From Phycisphaeraceae bacterium (GTDB lineage: Bacteria > Planctomycetota > Phycisphaerae > Phycisphaerales > Phycisphaeraceae), in assembly GCA_029260675.1 (NCBI GenBank), contig JAJDCV010000393.1, positions 1 to 5,243 on the forward strand: DNA of 5,243 bases. Direction: 5' to 3'. This document shows, piece by piece, positions 1-4,912 of the stretch. The notes below the pieces were generated by a model. The model saw only the letters and a list, made by a program, of their open reading frames with translations, was not told where the DNA came from and did not search any database. Position 1 is the stretch's first letter. Each line of letters starts with the position of its first letter. Made by a program: the position numbers and the translations under genes.

Positions 1-1449
1 CAGACGCTCGAGCGTTTCCAGCGCATCGGTCGCGCTCCCGACGCGCAACTGTGCGAGCGCCAGTTGGATTATGAGCGCCTGTTCGTCGGGCGCTTGCTCC
101 AATAGCTGCTCCCAGAGTGCGATCGCCCCGCCGGCGCGCCCGCTGTTGGAGACTGCCAGAGCCATGTTCACTTTCAGATCGCGTTCGGTCTTGCGGATCG
201 TCTCTTCGGTGTCCTCGCCGGGCGCATCGATGTAACCCAGCTCAACGAGTTGCCGGATCGCCTCGGCCGACTCGACCGGATCCTCGCGCCGGTCCGCTGG
301 GTGCTGGCCGCCGTCCCCGGCAACAGATTCCCAACTGGCGATGCGTTCGACGTGCCCGGGTTTGTCCATGATCTCGAGCCACGGCCGTCCGTCCATGTCT
401 TTGGCGATCGGCAAGCCGAATAACGCCAGGACAGTGGGGGTCACGTCCAGCAGGGTCGCGCCGTAGAGTTTTTCGCTCTTCTTGATGCCCGGGCCGCTGA
501 TGACCGCCATCCCGTAGGGGCTGTGCCAGCCCTCGGGGTTGTCCATCCCGCTGGTGCTGGGACGGCTGTCGTCGTTATGGAATCCATGGTCGGACACGAT
601 AATGACGGTGGTGTCTTCCCCGGCCATCTGGAGGGTCGCTTCGAGCATCAGGTCCTGGAAGCGGTAGACGCCGTTCATCACGTCTTTATAGATCAGTGCG
701 TCTTCGTCGCTGACGCCTTGCATCTGCGGTCCGTGGTAGGGCATGAAGGCGTGGCCGAAGTGGTCGATCGCGTCGAAGTAGATCGCGGTTAAATCCCAAG
801 GCTCTTTGTACATCAGGTAGTGGGCCGCGGCCTGGACGGACGACATGCGCGAGATGAGCATGGCCAGTTGAAGCAGGCGCGGGTCTTTGGTCTGGTCGAT
901 GCGTGCGGCTTCGGGGACGAACGGGGTCAGGGCGTGTCCGTCGATCAGGGAGGGATCGACCAGCAACTCCATGAGTTTGTCGGCCAGTTCGGGGGGGTGG
1001 CAGAGCCCGGGCGTTGCCTCGCGTTTGTCCTCTCGGACTTTGCACATCGCCTGGTAGCGGTCGCTGACGATGGCGCCGTTGATCGGCTCGGCGGGATCGG
1101 AGGCGAACCAGCCCACGACGTTTGATCGCATCTGGTTCTGGGTGAGGATGTTCCACAGGGCCTTGCACTTTCGGCTGGTGCTGGTGACGGGTCGGACACC
1201 CGTGCCGTCGGGGTTAGGCTCCATGAAGCCGCAGATCCCGTGCTTGTCGGCGCGCTTGCCTGTGGCGATCGAGTTCCAGAGCATCGGCGAGAGGATCGGG
1301 CGGATGGTCGCCAGGTTCCCGCTGACGCCGTTGTCCATGAGCTTCTGGAGGTTGGGCATCCAGCCCTTTTCCAATAGCGGGTTGATCATCTTCCAGTCGG
1401 CGGCATCCCAGCCGATCAGCAGGATTTTCTTTGCGAGCCGTTCACCCAT
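1..1449 (-). CDS. Type I phosphodiesterase / alkaline phosphatase family protein with C-terminal TPR-like region (partial, C-terminus off left edge)
   Basis: The frame is open from an ATG at 1447-1449 to the window edge: 483 codons and no stop. The N-terminus KKILLIGWDAADW (residues 7-19) is the first metal-binding strand of the nucleotide pyrophosphatase/phosphodiesterase fold, with D15 the likely ligand. ILSPMLWNSIATGKR (52-66) sits where the family nucleophile lies, so S54 is the candidate nucleophile (Thr is usual in classical NPPs). YFDAIDHFGHAF (224-235) gives D229 and H233, VSDHGF (285-290) gives D287 and H288, and GWHSPYG (307-313) gives H309; together they can complete a two-metal site. 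Residues about 425-483 look like TPR helices (ALWEQLLEQAPDEQ, then LALAQLRVGSATDALETLERL in two pieces). There is no signal peptide, so it is probably cytoplasmic; the substrate is unknown. A GAGG Shine-Dalgarno lies at 1460-1463. A run of seven G at 991-997 (His-Pro-Pro codons) does not break the frame. Family is confident, metal-ligand assignment is by motif, substrate is not inferred. Confidence 0.93.
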   Translation of the reverse strand, partial: MGERLAKKILLIGWDAADWKMINPLLEKGWMPNLQKLMDNGVSGNLATIRPILSPMLWNSIATGKRADKHGICGFMEPNPDGTGVRPVTSTSRKCKALWNILTQNQMRSNVVGWFASDPAEPINGAIVSDRYQAMCKVREDKREATPGLCHPPELADKLMELLVDPSLIDGHALTPFVPEAARIDQTKDPRLLQLAMLISRMSSVQAAAHYLMYKEPWDLTAIYFDAIDHFGHAFMPYHGPQMQGVSDEDALIYKDVMNGVYRFQDLMLEATLQMAGEDTTVIIVSDHGFHNDDSRPSTSGMDNPEGWHSPYGMAVISGPGIKKSEKLYGATLLDVTPTVLALFGLPIAKDMDGRPWLEIMDKPGHVERIASWESVAGDGGQHPADRREDPVESAEAIRQLVELGYIDAPGEDTEETIRKTERDLKVNMALAVSNSGRAGGAIALWEQLLEQAPDEQALIIQLALAQLRVGSATDALETLERL

Positions 1450-1483
1450 GTTCCAATGACCTCAGAAAACGCGGAGTGGGGGA

Positions 1484-1520
1484 ATTAAAAACTGGGCGGG
1501 GATTTTCATCCCCGCCCAGT
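1484..1520 (-). terminator. Rho-independent terminator of the 244-aa PEP-CTERM gene
   Basis: A perfect 13-bp inverted repeat pairs 1491-1503 with 1508-1520 around a 4-nt loop. On the minus strand it is followed by TTTTAATT (1490-1483). It lies 30 nt past the TAA of the PEP-CTERM gene at 1550-1552. The hairpin is also only about 40 nt upstream of the next minus-strand start codon at 1449, so incomplete termination would feed the phosphodiesterase gene. The T-run is short and interrupted, which makes partial read-through plausible. Confidence 0.85.
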
Positions 1521-1549
1521 GAAGGATATACCATAAACAGCAGCAAATC

Positions 1550-2284
1550 TTACGCCGAACGACGACGCAGGCCGATGGCACCGGCACCCATAGCCAGGAG
1601 GCTCAGGGAGGCGGGCTCGGGGATGACCAGCGTGGCACCCGGGGTGGTTTCCCAGATCATCGCACCGAGGGTCACGCGGACCGGGTCGAGGGAAATATCC
1701 AGCGGGCTGTCGTTGGGGCTGCCGCTGGCATTGCCGTCCAACGGGCCCAAGCCGGCGAATTCACGGACCTCGATGGCACCGAAGTGGGTGTTGCCACCGA
1801 TGTCAAACTGGACGCCGATCCACTCACCGTTGGCGGTGTGGAACAGCTGATAGCGATATCCGCCGTAGAGCGGGACGTAAGGCGTGACGAACGCCAGGTT
1901 GATGCCGCCGCCAGCCGTTTCGTTGTTGCCGTCAACGGTGCTGCCGTTGGCAAAACCGGTGACGTAGTACGAGTTGGTGGCAGGGTTGAAGTCATTGGGG
2001 GCGTCAGCCAGGACGGCGTTGCCGGGGAAGCCGGTCATGCCGATGGCGTTGAGGAACACGCCCAGGCGGGTGTCGTTGGTGGCGTCACCATCGATGTCGA
2101 TATCGACGGTGAAGTCGTCGCCGTTGGCGGCGATTCCCGAGTGGGAAAAGGTGGTGCCGCTGAGGCTGAGGTTCTCCTGAACCGCGGCCTGTGCGTCTTG
2201 GCCGAGGGCGAACGCCCCCATACCGGCTGCGGCCGAGTAGGCCATCAACCTCTTTGTCGACATACGATCAAGAATCTCGCTCAT
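1550..2284 (-). CDS. PEP-CTERM sorting domain protein, 244 aa
   Basis: Predicted exported protein anchored for exosortase/archaeosortase-type processing. The C-terminus VIPEPASLSLLAMGAGAIGL plus RRRSA (220-244) is a complete PEP-CTERM signal: PEP at 222-224, a hydrophobic stretch 225-239 and Arg 240-242. The N-terminus has KRLMAYSAAAGMGAFALG (11-28), then AQAA as a possible cleavage site. Between them are DIDIDGDATND (61-71), an Asp-rich possibly calcium-binding loop, NSYYVTGFANGSTVDG (104-119) and QFDIGGNTHFGAIEV (159-173). The last two align without gaps to the PEP-CTERM protein encoded at 2532-3617. I chose the ATG at 2282-2284 because AAGGAG lies 9 nt upstream (2294-2299). The frame stays open for 25 further codons to an ATG at 2359, but that ATG falls inside the predicted -10 element and so is unlikely. 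Molecular function is unknown; a structural or surface role is typical of such proteins. Confidence 0.93.
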   Translation of the reverse strand: MSEILDRMSTKRLMAYSAAAGMGAFALGQDAQAAVQENLSLSGTTFSHSGIAANGDDFTVDIDIDGDATNDTRLGVFLNAIGMTGFPGNAVLADAPNDFNPATNSYYVTGFANGSTVDGNNETAGGGINLAFVTPYVPLYGGYRYQLFHTANGEWIGVQFDIGGNTHFGAIEVREFAGLGPLDGNASGSPNDSPLDISLDPVRVTLGAMIWETTPGATLVIPEPASLSLLAMGAGAIGLRRRSA

Positions 2285-2312
2285 TGTCTTTCTCTCCTTC
2301 CAGGATGGATAT

Positions 2313-2335
2313 GCTGCCTTTAACAGTTGGGCAGC
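2313..2335 (-). other. Leader hairpin in 5' UTR of the 244-aa PEP-CTERM gene
   Basis: GCTGCC (2313-2318) pairs with GGCAGC (2330-2335) around an 11-nt loop. It sits between the predicted transcription start (about 2350) and the Shine-Dalgarno at 2294-2299, leaving the ribosome site free. It could stabilise the 5' end of the mRNA. A 6-bp stem can arise by chance, so this is a weak call, made slightly stronger because the neighbouring PEP-CTERM gene has a leader hairpin too. Confidence 0.35.
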
Positions 2336-2357
2336 GAAATGCGAACAATCCACAAAC

Positions 2358-2386
2358 ACTATGCACCGTTACAGTGGTTGAGTCAA
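2358..2386 (-). promoter_or_regulatory. Sigma70-type promoter (P1) of the 244-aa PEP-CTERM gene
   Basis: Read on the minus strand: -35 TTGACT (2381-2386, 5/6 to consensus), a 17-nt spacer, and -10 CATAGT (2358-2363, 4/6). An A-rich stretch, AAAAAATAC, lies immediately upstream like an UP element. The start of transcription would be near 2350, giving a leader of about 65 nt. Confidence 0.65.
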
Positions 2387-2404
2387 GTATTTTTTCTATG
2401 ATTG

Positions 2405-2433
2405 AACATATATTTACCACGATTTTTAGTCAA
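2405..2433 (-). promoter_or_regulatory. Second, upstream sigma70-type promoter (P2) of the 244-aa PEP-CTERM gene
   Basis: Minus strand: -35 TTGACT (2428-2433), a 17-nt spacer, and -10 TATGTT (2405-2410, 4/6 to consensus). Its -35 hexamer is identical to that of P1, 47 bp downstream, and to that of the 361-aa gene promoter. It lies directly after the terminator of the upstream gene, where a fresh promoter is expected. The region is AT-rich, so a chance match is possible. Confidence 0.45.
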
Positions 2434-2450
2434 TCCGGCACACTCTGGCC

Positions 2451-2486
2451 GGGAAAGACCGGGAGTGGGTTTTCGCCCACCCCCGG
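2451..2486 (-). terminator. Terminator of the 361-aa PEP-CTERM gene
   Basis: Arms 2459-2469 and 2476-2486 form an 11-bp stem around a 6-nt loop. The one DNA mismatch (A2464 against C2481) becomes a U-G wobble only in the minus-strand transcript, which fits transcription from the PEP-CTERM gene ending 45 nt away. The tract after the stem on that strand is TCTTTCCC, a poor U-run, so termination may be partial or Rho-assisted. Confidence 0.7.
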
Positions 2487-2531
2487 CGAAATCACTTGAA
2501 CAAGTCAAGAGGAGGATGCAATCTCACGTTT

Positions 2532-3617
2532 TCACGCACGACGCCGACGCAGCCCAGCCGCACCGGCACCCGCGGCCAGCAGGATCAGTGAAGCCGGCTC
2601 GGGGACGGCGGCGCCGGAGGTCGGCGGTACGCCGTTGTTCCAATTACCTAAGATCTCGTTAAGGTCAGCAAGCCCCACGAAGCCGTCCCCGCCAGCAACA
2701 TTCTCGGCGCGACCGGTGCCCGGGCCTTGCACGAACCCGGCCGAATCGCCCACGGTCCAGTCGCCGTGATCGACAGTCTGGTTCCAGTTGCTCAGGACGC
2801 TGTTGAGGTCGAGGAGCCCAACGAAGCCATCGAAGTTAAAGTCGCCGAGGATCGGCGTGGAGATCGGCACACCCGCGACGGTTTCAAAAGCATAGCTGTG
2901 GTACTTGGCCTTGGTGAAGGTCGACGGCCCGGTCTGCCGGCCGATCTGGACCCAGCCGTAGTGCGTGCCGTCGGTGCCCTCGAAGCTGAACGCGACGAAG
3001 CTGCCCTGTGCGGCGTGTGTGATCGCGTCGTTATCCCCGATGCCGAAGCTACCGAGCATGGTCAGGAAACCGGAGTAGTAGTCGTTATTGATGACGCCTA
3101 CGGTCTTTTGCGTGCCATCAATCGAGACGCCGGGCCCGAAGCCCACCGTGTAGTAGGTGTTGTTAATGTAATCGAGTGTGTAGAACGGATCCAGGGGATC
3201 CAGGTTGGCGGAGTTGTTGGAATCGAGCGTGGCCTGCGAAGAGAACGTGAAGCTGGTGACGCCGGCAAATCCGGGGGAGTCCCCGCGGCAGCCGGGGAAG
3301 TTGGCCTGGTCGCACCAGGGGCTCATCTGCACGCCGAACTTGCCGGCGTTGATGAAGTGGTCGATACCGCCGGGGTTGTTGGCCGTTTGAAGGTCGAAGG
3401 GCTGGCCGGCGTCCCAGTTGATCTCCATGATGTCGTCGCCGGCATTGCCGTTCGGCGGGGTGGGGTGCGCGATGGGATCCCACTCGCCGACGTAATTCAG
3501 GTCGCCAACTACGACGGTGCCTTGGGCCTGCTGCCCCGCGGCGAAGGCGCCCAGGCCTGTTGCGGCCGAATAAGCCATGAGCTGCTTGATCGATTTTTGA
3601 CTGATTCTCTCCGCCAT
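2532..3617 (-). CDS. PEP-CTERM sorting domain protein with dockerin-like repeats, 361 aa
   Basis: Predicted exported protein. The N-terminus KQLMAYSAATGLGAFAAGQ (11-29) matches that of the neighbouring PEP-CTERM protein. The C-terminus AVPEPASLILLAAGAGAAGL plus RRRRA (337-361) is a canonical PEP-CTERM signal. The middle carries NTYYTVGFGPGVSIDG (153-168) and SFEGTDGTHYGWVQI (211-225), both shared with that neighbour. C102 and C110 (PWCDQANFPGC) could form a disulfide. Residues 259-280 (DFNFDGFVGLLDLN then SVLSNWNQ) form a dockerin-type calcium-loop repeat with ligands D259, N261, D263 and D270. Residues 307-328 (VAGGDGFVGLADLN then EILGNWNN) repeat it but have lost the first two ligand positions. 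I chose the ATG at 3615-3617 because AGGAG (3627-3631) is 9 nt upstream, the spacing seen for the neighbour; a GTG one codon earlier (3620) is possible. The stop is TGA at 2532-2534. Molecular function is unknown. Confidence 0.94.
   Translation of the reverse strand: MAERISQKSIKQLMAYSAATGLGAFAAGQQAQGTVVVGDLNYVGEWDPIAHPTPPNGNAGDDIMEINWDAGQPFDLQTANNPGGIDHFINAGKFGVQMSPWCDQANFPGCRGDSPGFAGVTSFTFSSQATLDSNNSANLDPLDPFYTLDYINNTYYTVGFGPGVSIDGTQKTVGVINNDYYSGFLTMLGSFGIGDNDAITHAAQGSFVAFSFEGTDGTHYGWVQIGRQTGPSTFTKAKYHSYAFETVAGVPISTPILGDFNFDGFVGLLDLNSVLSNWNQTVDHGDWTVGDSAGFVQGPGTGRAENVAGGDGFVGLADLNEILGNWNNGVPPTSGAAVPEPASLILLAAGAGAAGLRRRRA
3187..3204. repeat. Perfect 9-bp tandem duplication GGATCCAGG
   Basis: Two adjacent identical 9-mers lie inside the 361-aa PEP-CTERM gene and encode the repeated tripeptide in NLDPLDPF (residues 138-145). 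It is in frame and probably a simple slippage duplication. Confidence 0.8.
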
Positions 3618-3662
3618 CACCTATTTCTCCTGTATCAGGTGTGTGTGCTCCAATGCGGTTTT

Positions 3663-3688
3663 GTGTAAGTGTGACAACTCACCTACAC
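3663..3688 (-). other. Leader hairpin in 5' UTR of the 361-aa PEP-CTERM gene
   Basis: Arms 3663-3671 and 3680-3688 pair over 9 positions with an 8-nt loop. The single DNA mismatch (A3668/C3683) is a G-U wobble in the minus-strand RNA, so the stem is intact only in the PEP-CTERM leader transcript. It lies between the predicted transcription start (about 3718) and the Shine-Dalgarno (3627-3631). A role in mRNA stability or a regulator target is possible. No known riboswitch class is recognised. Confidence 0.4.
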
Positions 3689-3724
3689 CTGGGAAGACGC
3701 CCCGGCAAGCCTTTCCATGACTAA

Positions 3725-3754
3725 CTTATACCACCGGGACACCCCGAAAGTCAA
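3725..3754 (-). promoter_or_regulatory. Sigma70-type promoter of the 361-aa PEP-CTERM gene
   Basis: Minus strand: -35 TTGACT (3749-3754, 5/6), an 18-nt spacer, and -10 TATAAG (3725-3730, 5/6). An A/T-rich block (3755-3786 plus-strand coordinates; AAAATAAAAG on the minus strand) lies upstream and resembles an UP element. The predicted leader is about 100 nt. This is the best promoter match in the window. Confidence 0.7.
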
Positions 3755-4014
3755 GAAACTTATTTCGTTGACTGAACTTTTATTTTAAGAATGGGCTGGT
3801 ATCTGAGATATTGTGCCGTTAATTATGTCATATAAATACTTATATGCATATATCCATAGGGTGTTGATTGAAGATTTTTTATAGCAGACCTTGTATTTTT
3901 GTTGGTTCTGCTTTATGACACGGCCTGTGAATGGGCCTGATTGTGCTGGCAGGTCTTCAAAAAGCCTGGCAAGAAACACATGACGATTGACGTTGTCACG
4001 GTAAGGAGCCGCAC
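3755..4014. other. AT-rich divergent intergenic region
   Basis: This 260-nt stretch separates the leftward PEP-CTERM promoter from the rightward sulfotransferase-like gene and is visibly more AT-rich than the flanking genes. It holds the UP-like tract of the leftward promoter and a perfect 12-bp palindrome TATATGCATATA at 3841-3852. A weak rightward promoter candidate is present: TTGTAT at 3891-3896, a 17-nt spacer, and TATGAC at 3914-3919 (3/6 and 4/6 matches, low confidence). A 64-codon frame on the minus strand (3785-3979) lacks a ribosome site and is not called. Confidence 0.5.
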
Positions 4015-4593
4015 GTGAAGGGATTGGAAAACACGATTGTTGTCGTCTCGGGCCTACCTCGGTCGGGGACCAGTCTGATGATGCAGATGCTCGAGGCGGG
4101 GGGGATCGCCCCGTTCGCTGATTTTCAGCGGGTGGCGGACGACGATAACCCCAAGGGGTACTACGAGCTGGAGGCTATCAAGCAGCTGAAGACCGACCCG
4201 GGCGTGCTCAAAGAAGCGCCTGGTAAGGTGGTCAAGGCGATCCATATGCTCCTGGCGGATCTCCCCGATGACTATCAATATAAGATTGTTTTCATGCGGC
4301 GGGCGCTTGATGAGGTGGTCGCTTCACAGCGGAAGATGCTCGATCGCAGCGGTAAGCGGGGGGCCGCGTTGCAGGAGGCCGCACTGAAAAAGGTCTTCCA
4401 GGGGCAACTCGACAAGGTTGATGCCTGGCTGAAAAGTAAGCCGAATATCCAGGTTCTGGACGTCCAGCACCGTGCTTTGATTCTTGAGCCCGGCCCGGTC
4501 ATCCAGGCAGTCGATACCTTCCTGGGTGGAGGCCTGGATACCCAGGCGATGGCGGTGGTGGTTGATCCCAGCCTATACCGCAACCGGGTCTAG
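4015..4593 (+). CDS. Sulfotransferase-family P-loop protein, 192 aa
   Basis: IVVVSGLPRSGTSLMMQML (8-26) is the 5'-phosphosulfate-binding P-loop of the sulfotransferase fold (GLPRSGTS at 13-20). KIVFMRRALDEVVASQRKML (90-109) matches the 3'-phosphate-binding helix, with R95/R96 and S104 the likely contacts for PAPS. NPKGYYELE (45-53) and the C-terminal VDPSLYRNR (183-191) are further family-like motifs. At 192 aa it is shorter than typical 250-300 aa sulfotransferases, but both cofactor motifs and a natural C-terminus are present, so it is a compact form and not a truncation. The start is GTG (4015-4017) with AAGGAG 6 nt upstream (4003-4008). No signal peptide is seen. The acceptor is unknown, and PAPS use is inferred from the fold. 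It is transcribed away from the PEP-CTERM genes and ends before a hairpin at 4621. Confidence 0.9.
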   Translation: MKGLENTIVVVSGLPRSGTSLMMQMLEAGGIAPFADFQRVADDDNPKGYYELEAIKQLKTDPGVLKEAPGKVVKAIHMLLADLPDDYQYKIVFMRRALDEVVASQRKMLDRSGKRGAALQEAALKKVFQGQLDKVDAWLKSKPNIQVLDVQHRALILEPGPVIQAVDTFLGGGLDTQAMAVVVDPSLYRNRV

Positions 4594-4620
4594 TGGTGCT
4601 CGTTTCCGGCATGACCTCCA

Positions 4621-4670
4621 TGGGTTACGGGTGTTGATCGGCCCGCAGCCACCCGTACCCAATACCTTTT
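4621..4670 (+). terminator. Probable terminator of the sulfotransferase-family gene
   Basis: TGGGTTACGGGTG (4621-4633) pairs with CACCCGTACCCA (4650-4661): 12 base pairs with one bulged T and a 16-nt loop. AATACCTTTT follows. It lies 28 nt after the stop codon in the expected place. The large loop and weak T-run lower confidence. Confidence 0.6.
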
Positions 4671-4746
4671 GAAATCGCTTGATATGACAGGGATGAGGGA
4701 ATCTTAGGATCATCCCGATAAATATATTCATAGTTTGAAATAATGA

Positions 4747-4775
4747 TTGACCGGGGGTCAACCCGGTGATAGTCT
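4747..4775 (+). promoter_or_regulatory. Candidate promoter overlapping two nested palindromes
   Basis: TTGACC (4747-4752) is a 5/6 match to a -35 element. A -10 is less clear: TAGTCT at 17-nt spacing (4770-4775, 3/6) or GATAGT at 15-nt spacing (4768-4773, 4/6). The -35 is half of TTGACC-GGG-GGTCAA (4747-4761), and ACCGGG-GGTCAA-CCCGGT (4750-4767) overlaps it. An operator covering the -35 and spacer would suit a repressor. Confidence 0.35.
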
Positions 4776-4803
4776 AAGAGTGTATGAACGTTTGACGATG
4801 AAT

Positions 4804-4826
4804 CCGTCTTTCAGCCTGAAATACGG
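4804..4826. promoter_or_regulatory. 23-bp near-perfect palindrome, possible regulator binding site
   Basis: CCGTcTTTCAG, a central C, then CTGAAAtACGG: 10 of 11 arm positions are complementary (mismatch 4808/4822). With a single-base centre it looks more like a dimeric DNA-binding site than an RNA hairpin. It lies about 30-50 bp downstream of the candidate promoter and 87 bp before the start codon at 4913. Confidence 0.4.
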
Positions 4827-4912
4827 GTATAGGCGGAGGTTACGTCCGGGTTGGAGGCAGCAGTGTATTCATATGTCACTGACAGAATCAGAGGGTCACA
4901 AAGGACTCAATC

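Larger units (their letters stand above)
4671..4912. other. Non-coding leader/regulatory region upstream of the exported TIM-barrel-like gene
   Basis: No convincing gene is present. The stretch contains a 7-bp stem GGGATGA/TCATCCC (4690-4696 with 4710-4716, 13-nt loop), an AT-rich patch (4717-4745), a promoter candidate with overlapping palindromes (4747-4775), a 23-bp near-palindrome (4804-4826), and the Shine-Dalgarno of the following gene (AAAGGA, 4900-4905). The density of inverted repeats suggests regulated expression of that gene; this is inference. Confidence 0.5.

Noticed and set aside
523..1199. Several 80-160-codon frames on both strands at 523-1199
   Set aside because: All overlap the phosphodiesterase gene, whose continuous 483-codon frame contains ordered family motifs across this whole interval.
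1784..2323. A 179-codon plus-strand frame opposite the 244-aa PEP-CTERM gene
   Set aside because: It is an antisense artefact of GC-rich codon use; the minus-strand reading has a signal block, a PEP-CTERM tail, a Shine-Dalgarno and a terminator.
1491..2486. The two terminator hairpins as copies of a dispersed repeat
   Set aside because: Apart from a GTGGG/GCGGG-like core and a T-rich loop they do not share sequence, and their positions after stop codons explain them as terminators.
3618..3620. GTG one codon upstream as start of the 361-aa PEP-CTERM protein
   Set aside because: Its 6-nt spacing to AGGAG is acceptable, but the adjacent ATG has the same 9-nt spacing as the neighbouring PEP-CTERM gene. 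The difference is a single residue and cannot be settled from sequence alone.
2727..3668. A 313-codon open frame on the plus strand opposite the 361-aa PEP-CTERM gene
   Set aside because: It is the antisense shadow of a gene with clear PEP-CTERM and dockerin-like motifs. It spans that gene's start and leader, and its translation shows no recognisable domain.
3785..3979. A 64-codon minus-strand frame in the AT-rich intergenic region
   Set aside because: No Shine-Dalgarno precedes its ATG at 3979, the composition is that of non-coding AT-rich DNA, and it lies upstream of the PEP-CTERM promoter without a promoter of its own that I can see.
4690..4716. A 7-bp stem with a 13-nt loop as a second terminator
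   Set aside because: No T-run follows on either strand, and a stronger hairpin at 4621-4661 already lies just after the sulfotransferase-family gene.
4573..4761. A 62-codon minus-strand frame after the sulfotransferase gene
   Set aside because: It overlaps the terminator hairpin and the end of the sulfotransferase-family gene, and it has no ribosome site or recognisable sequence.
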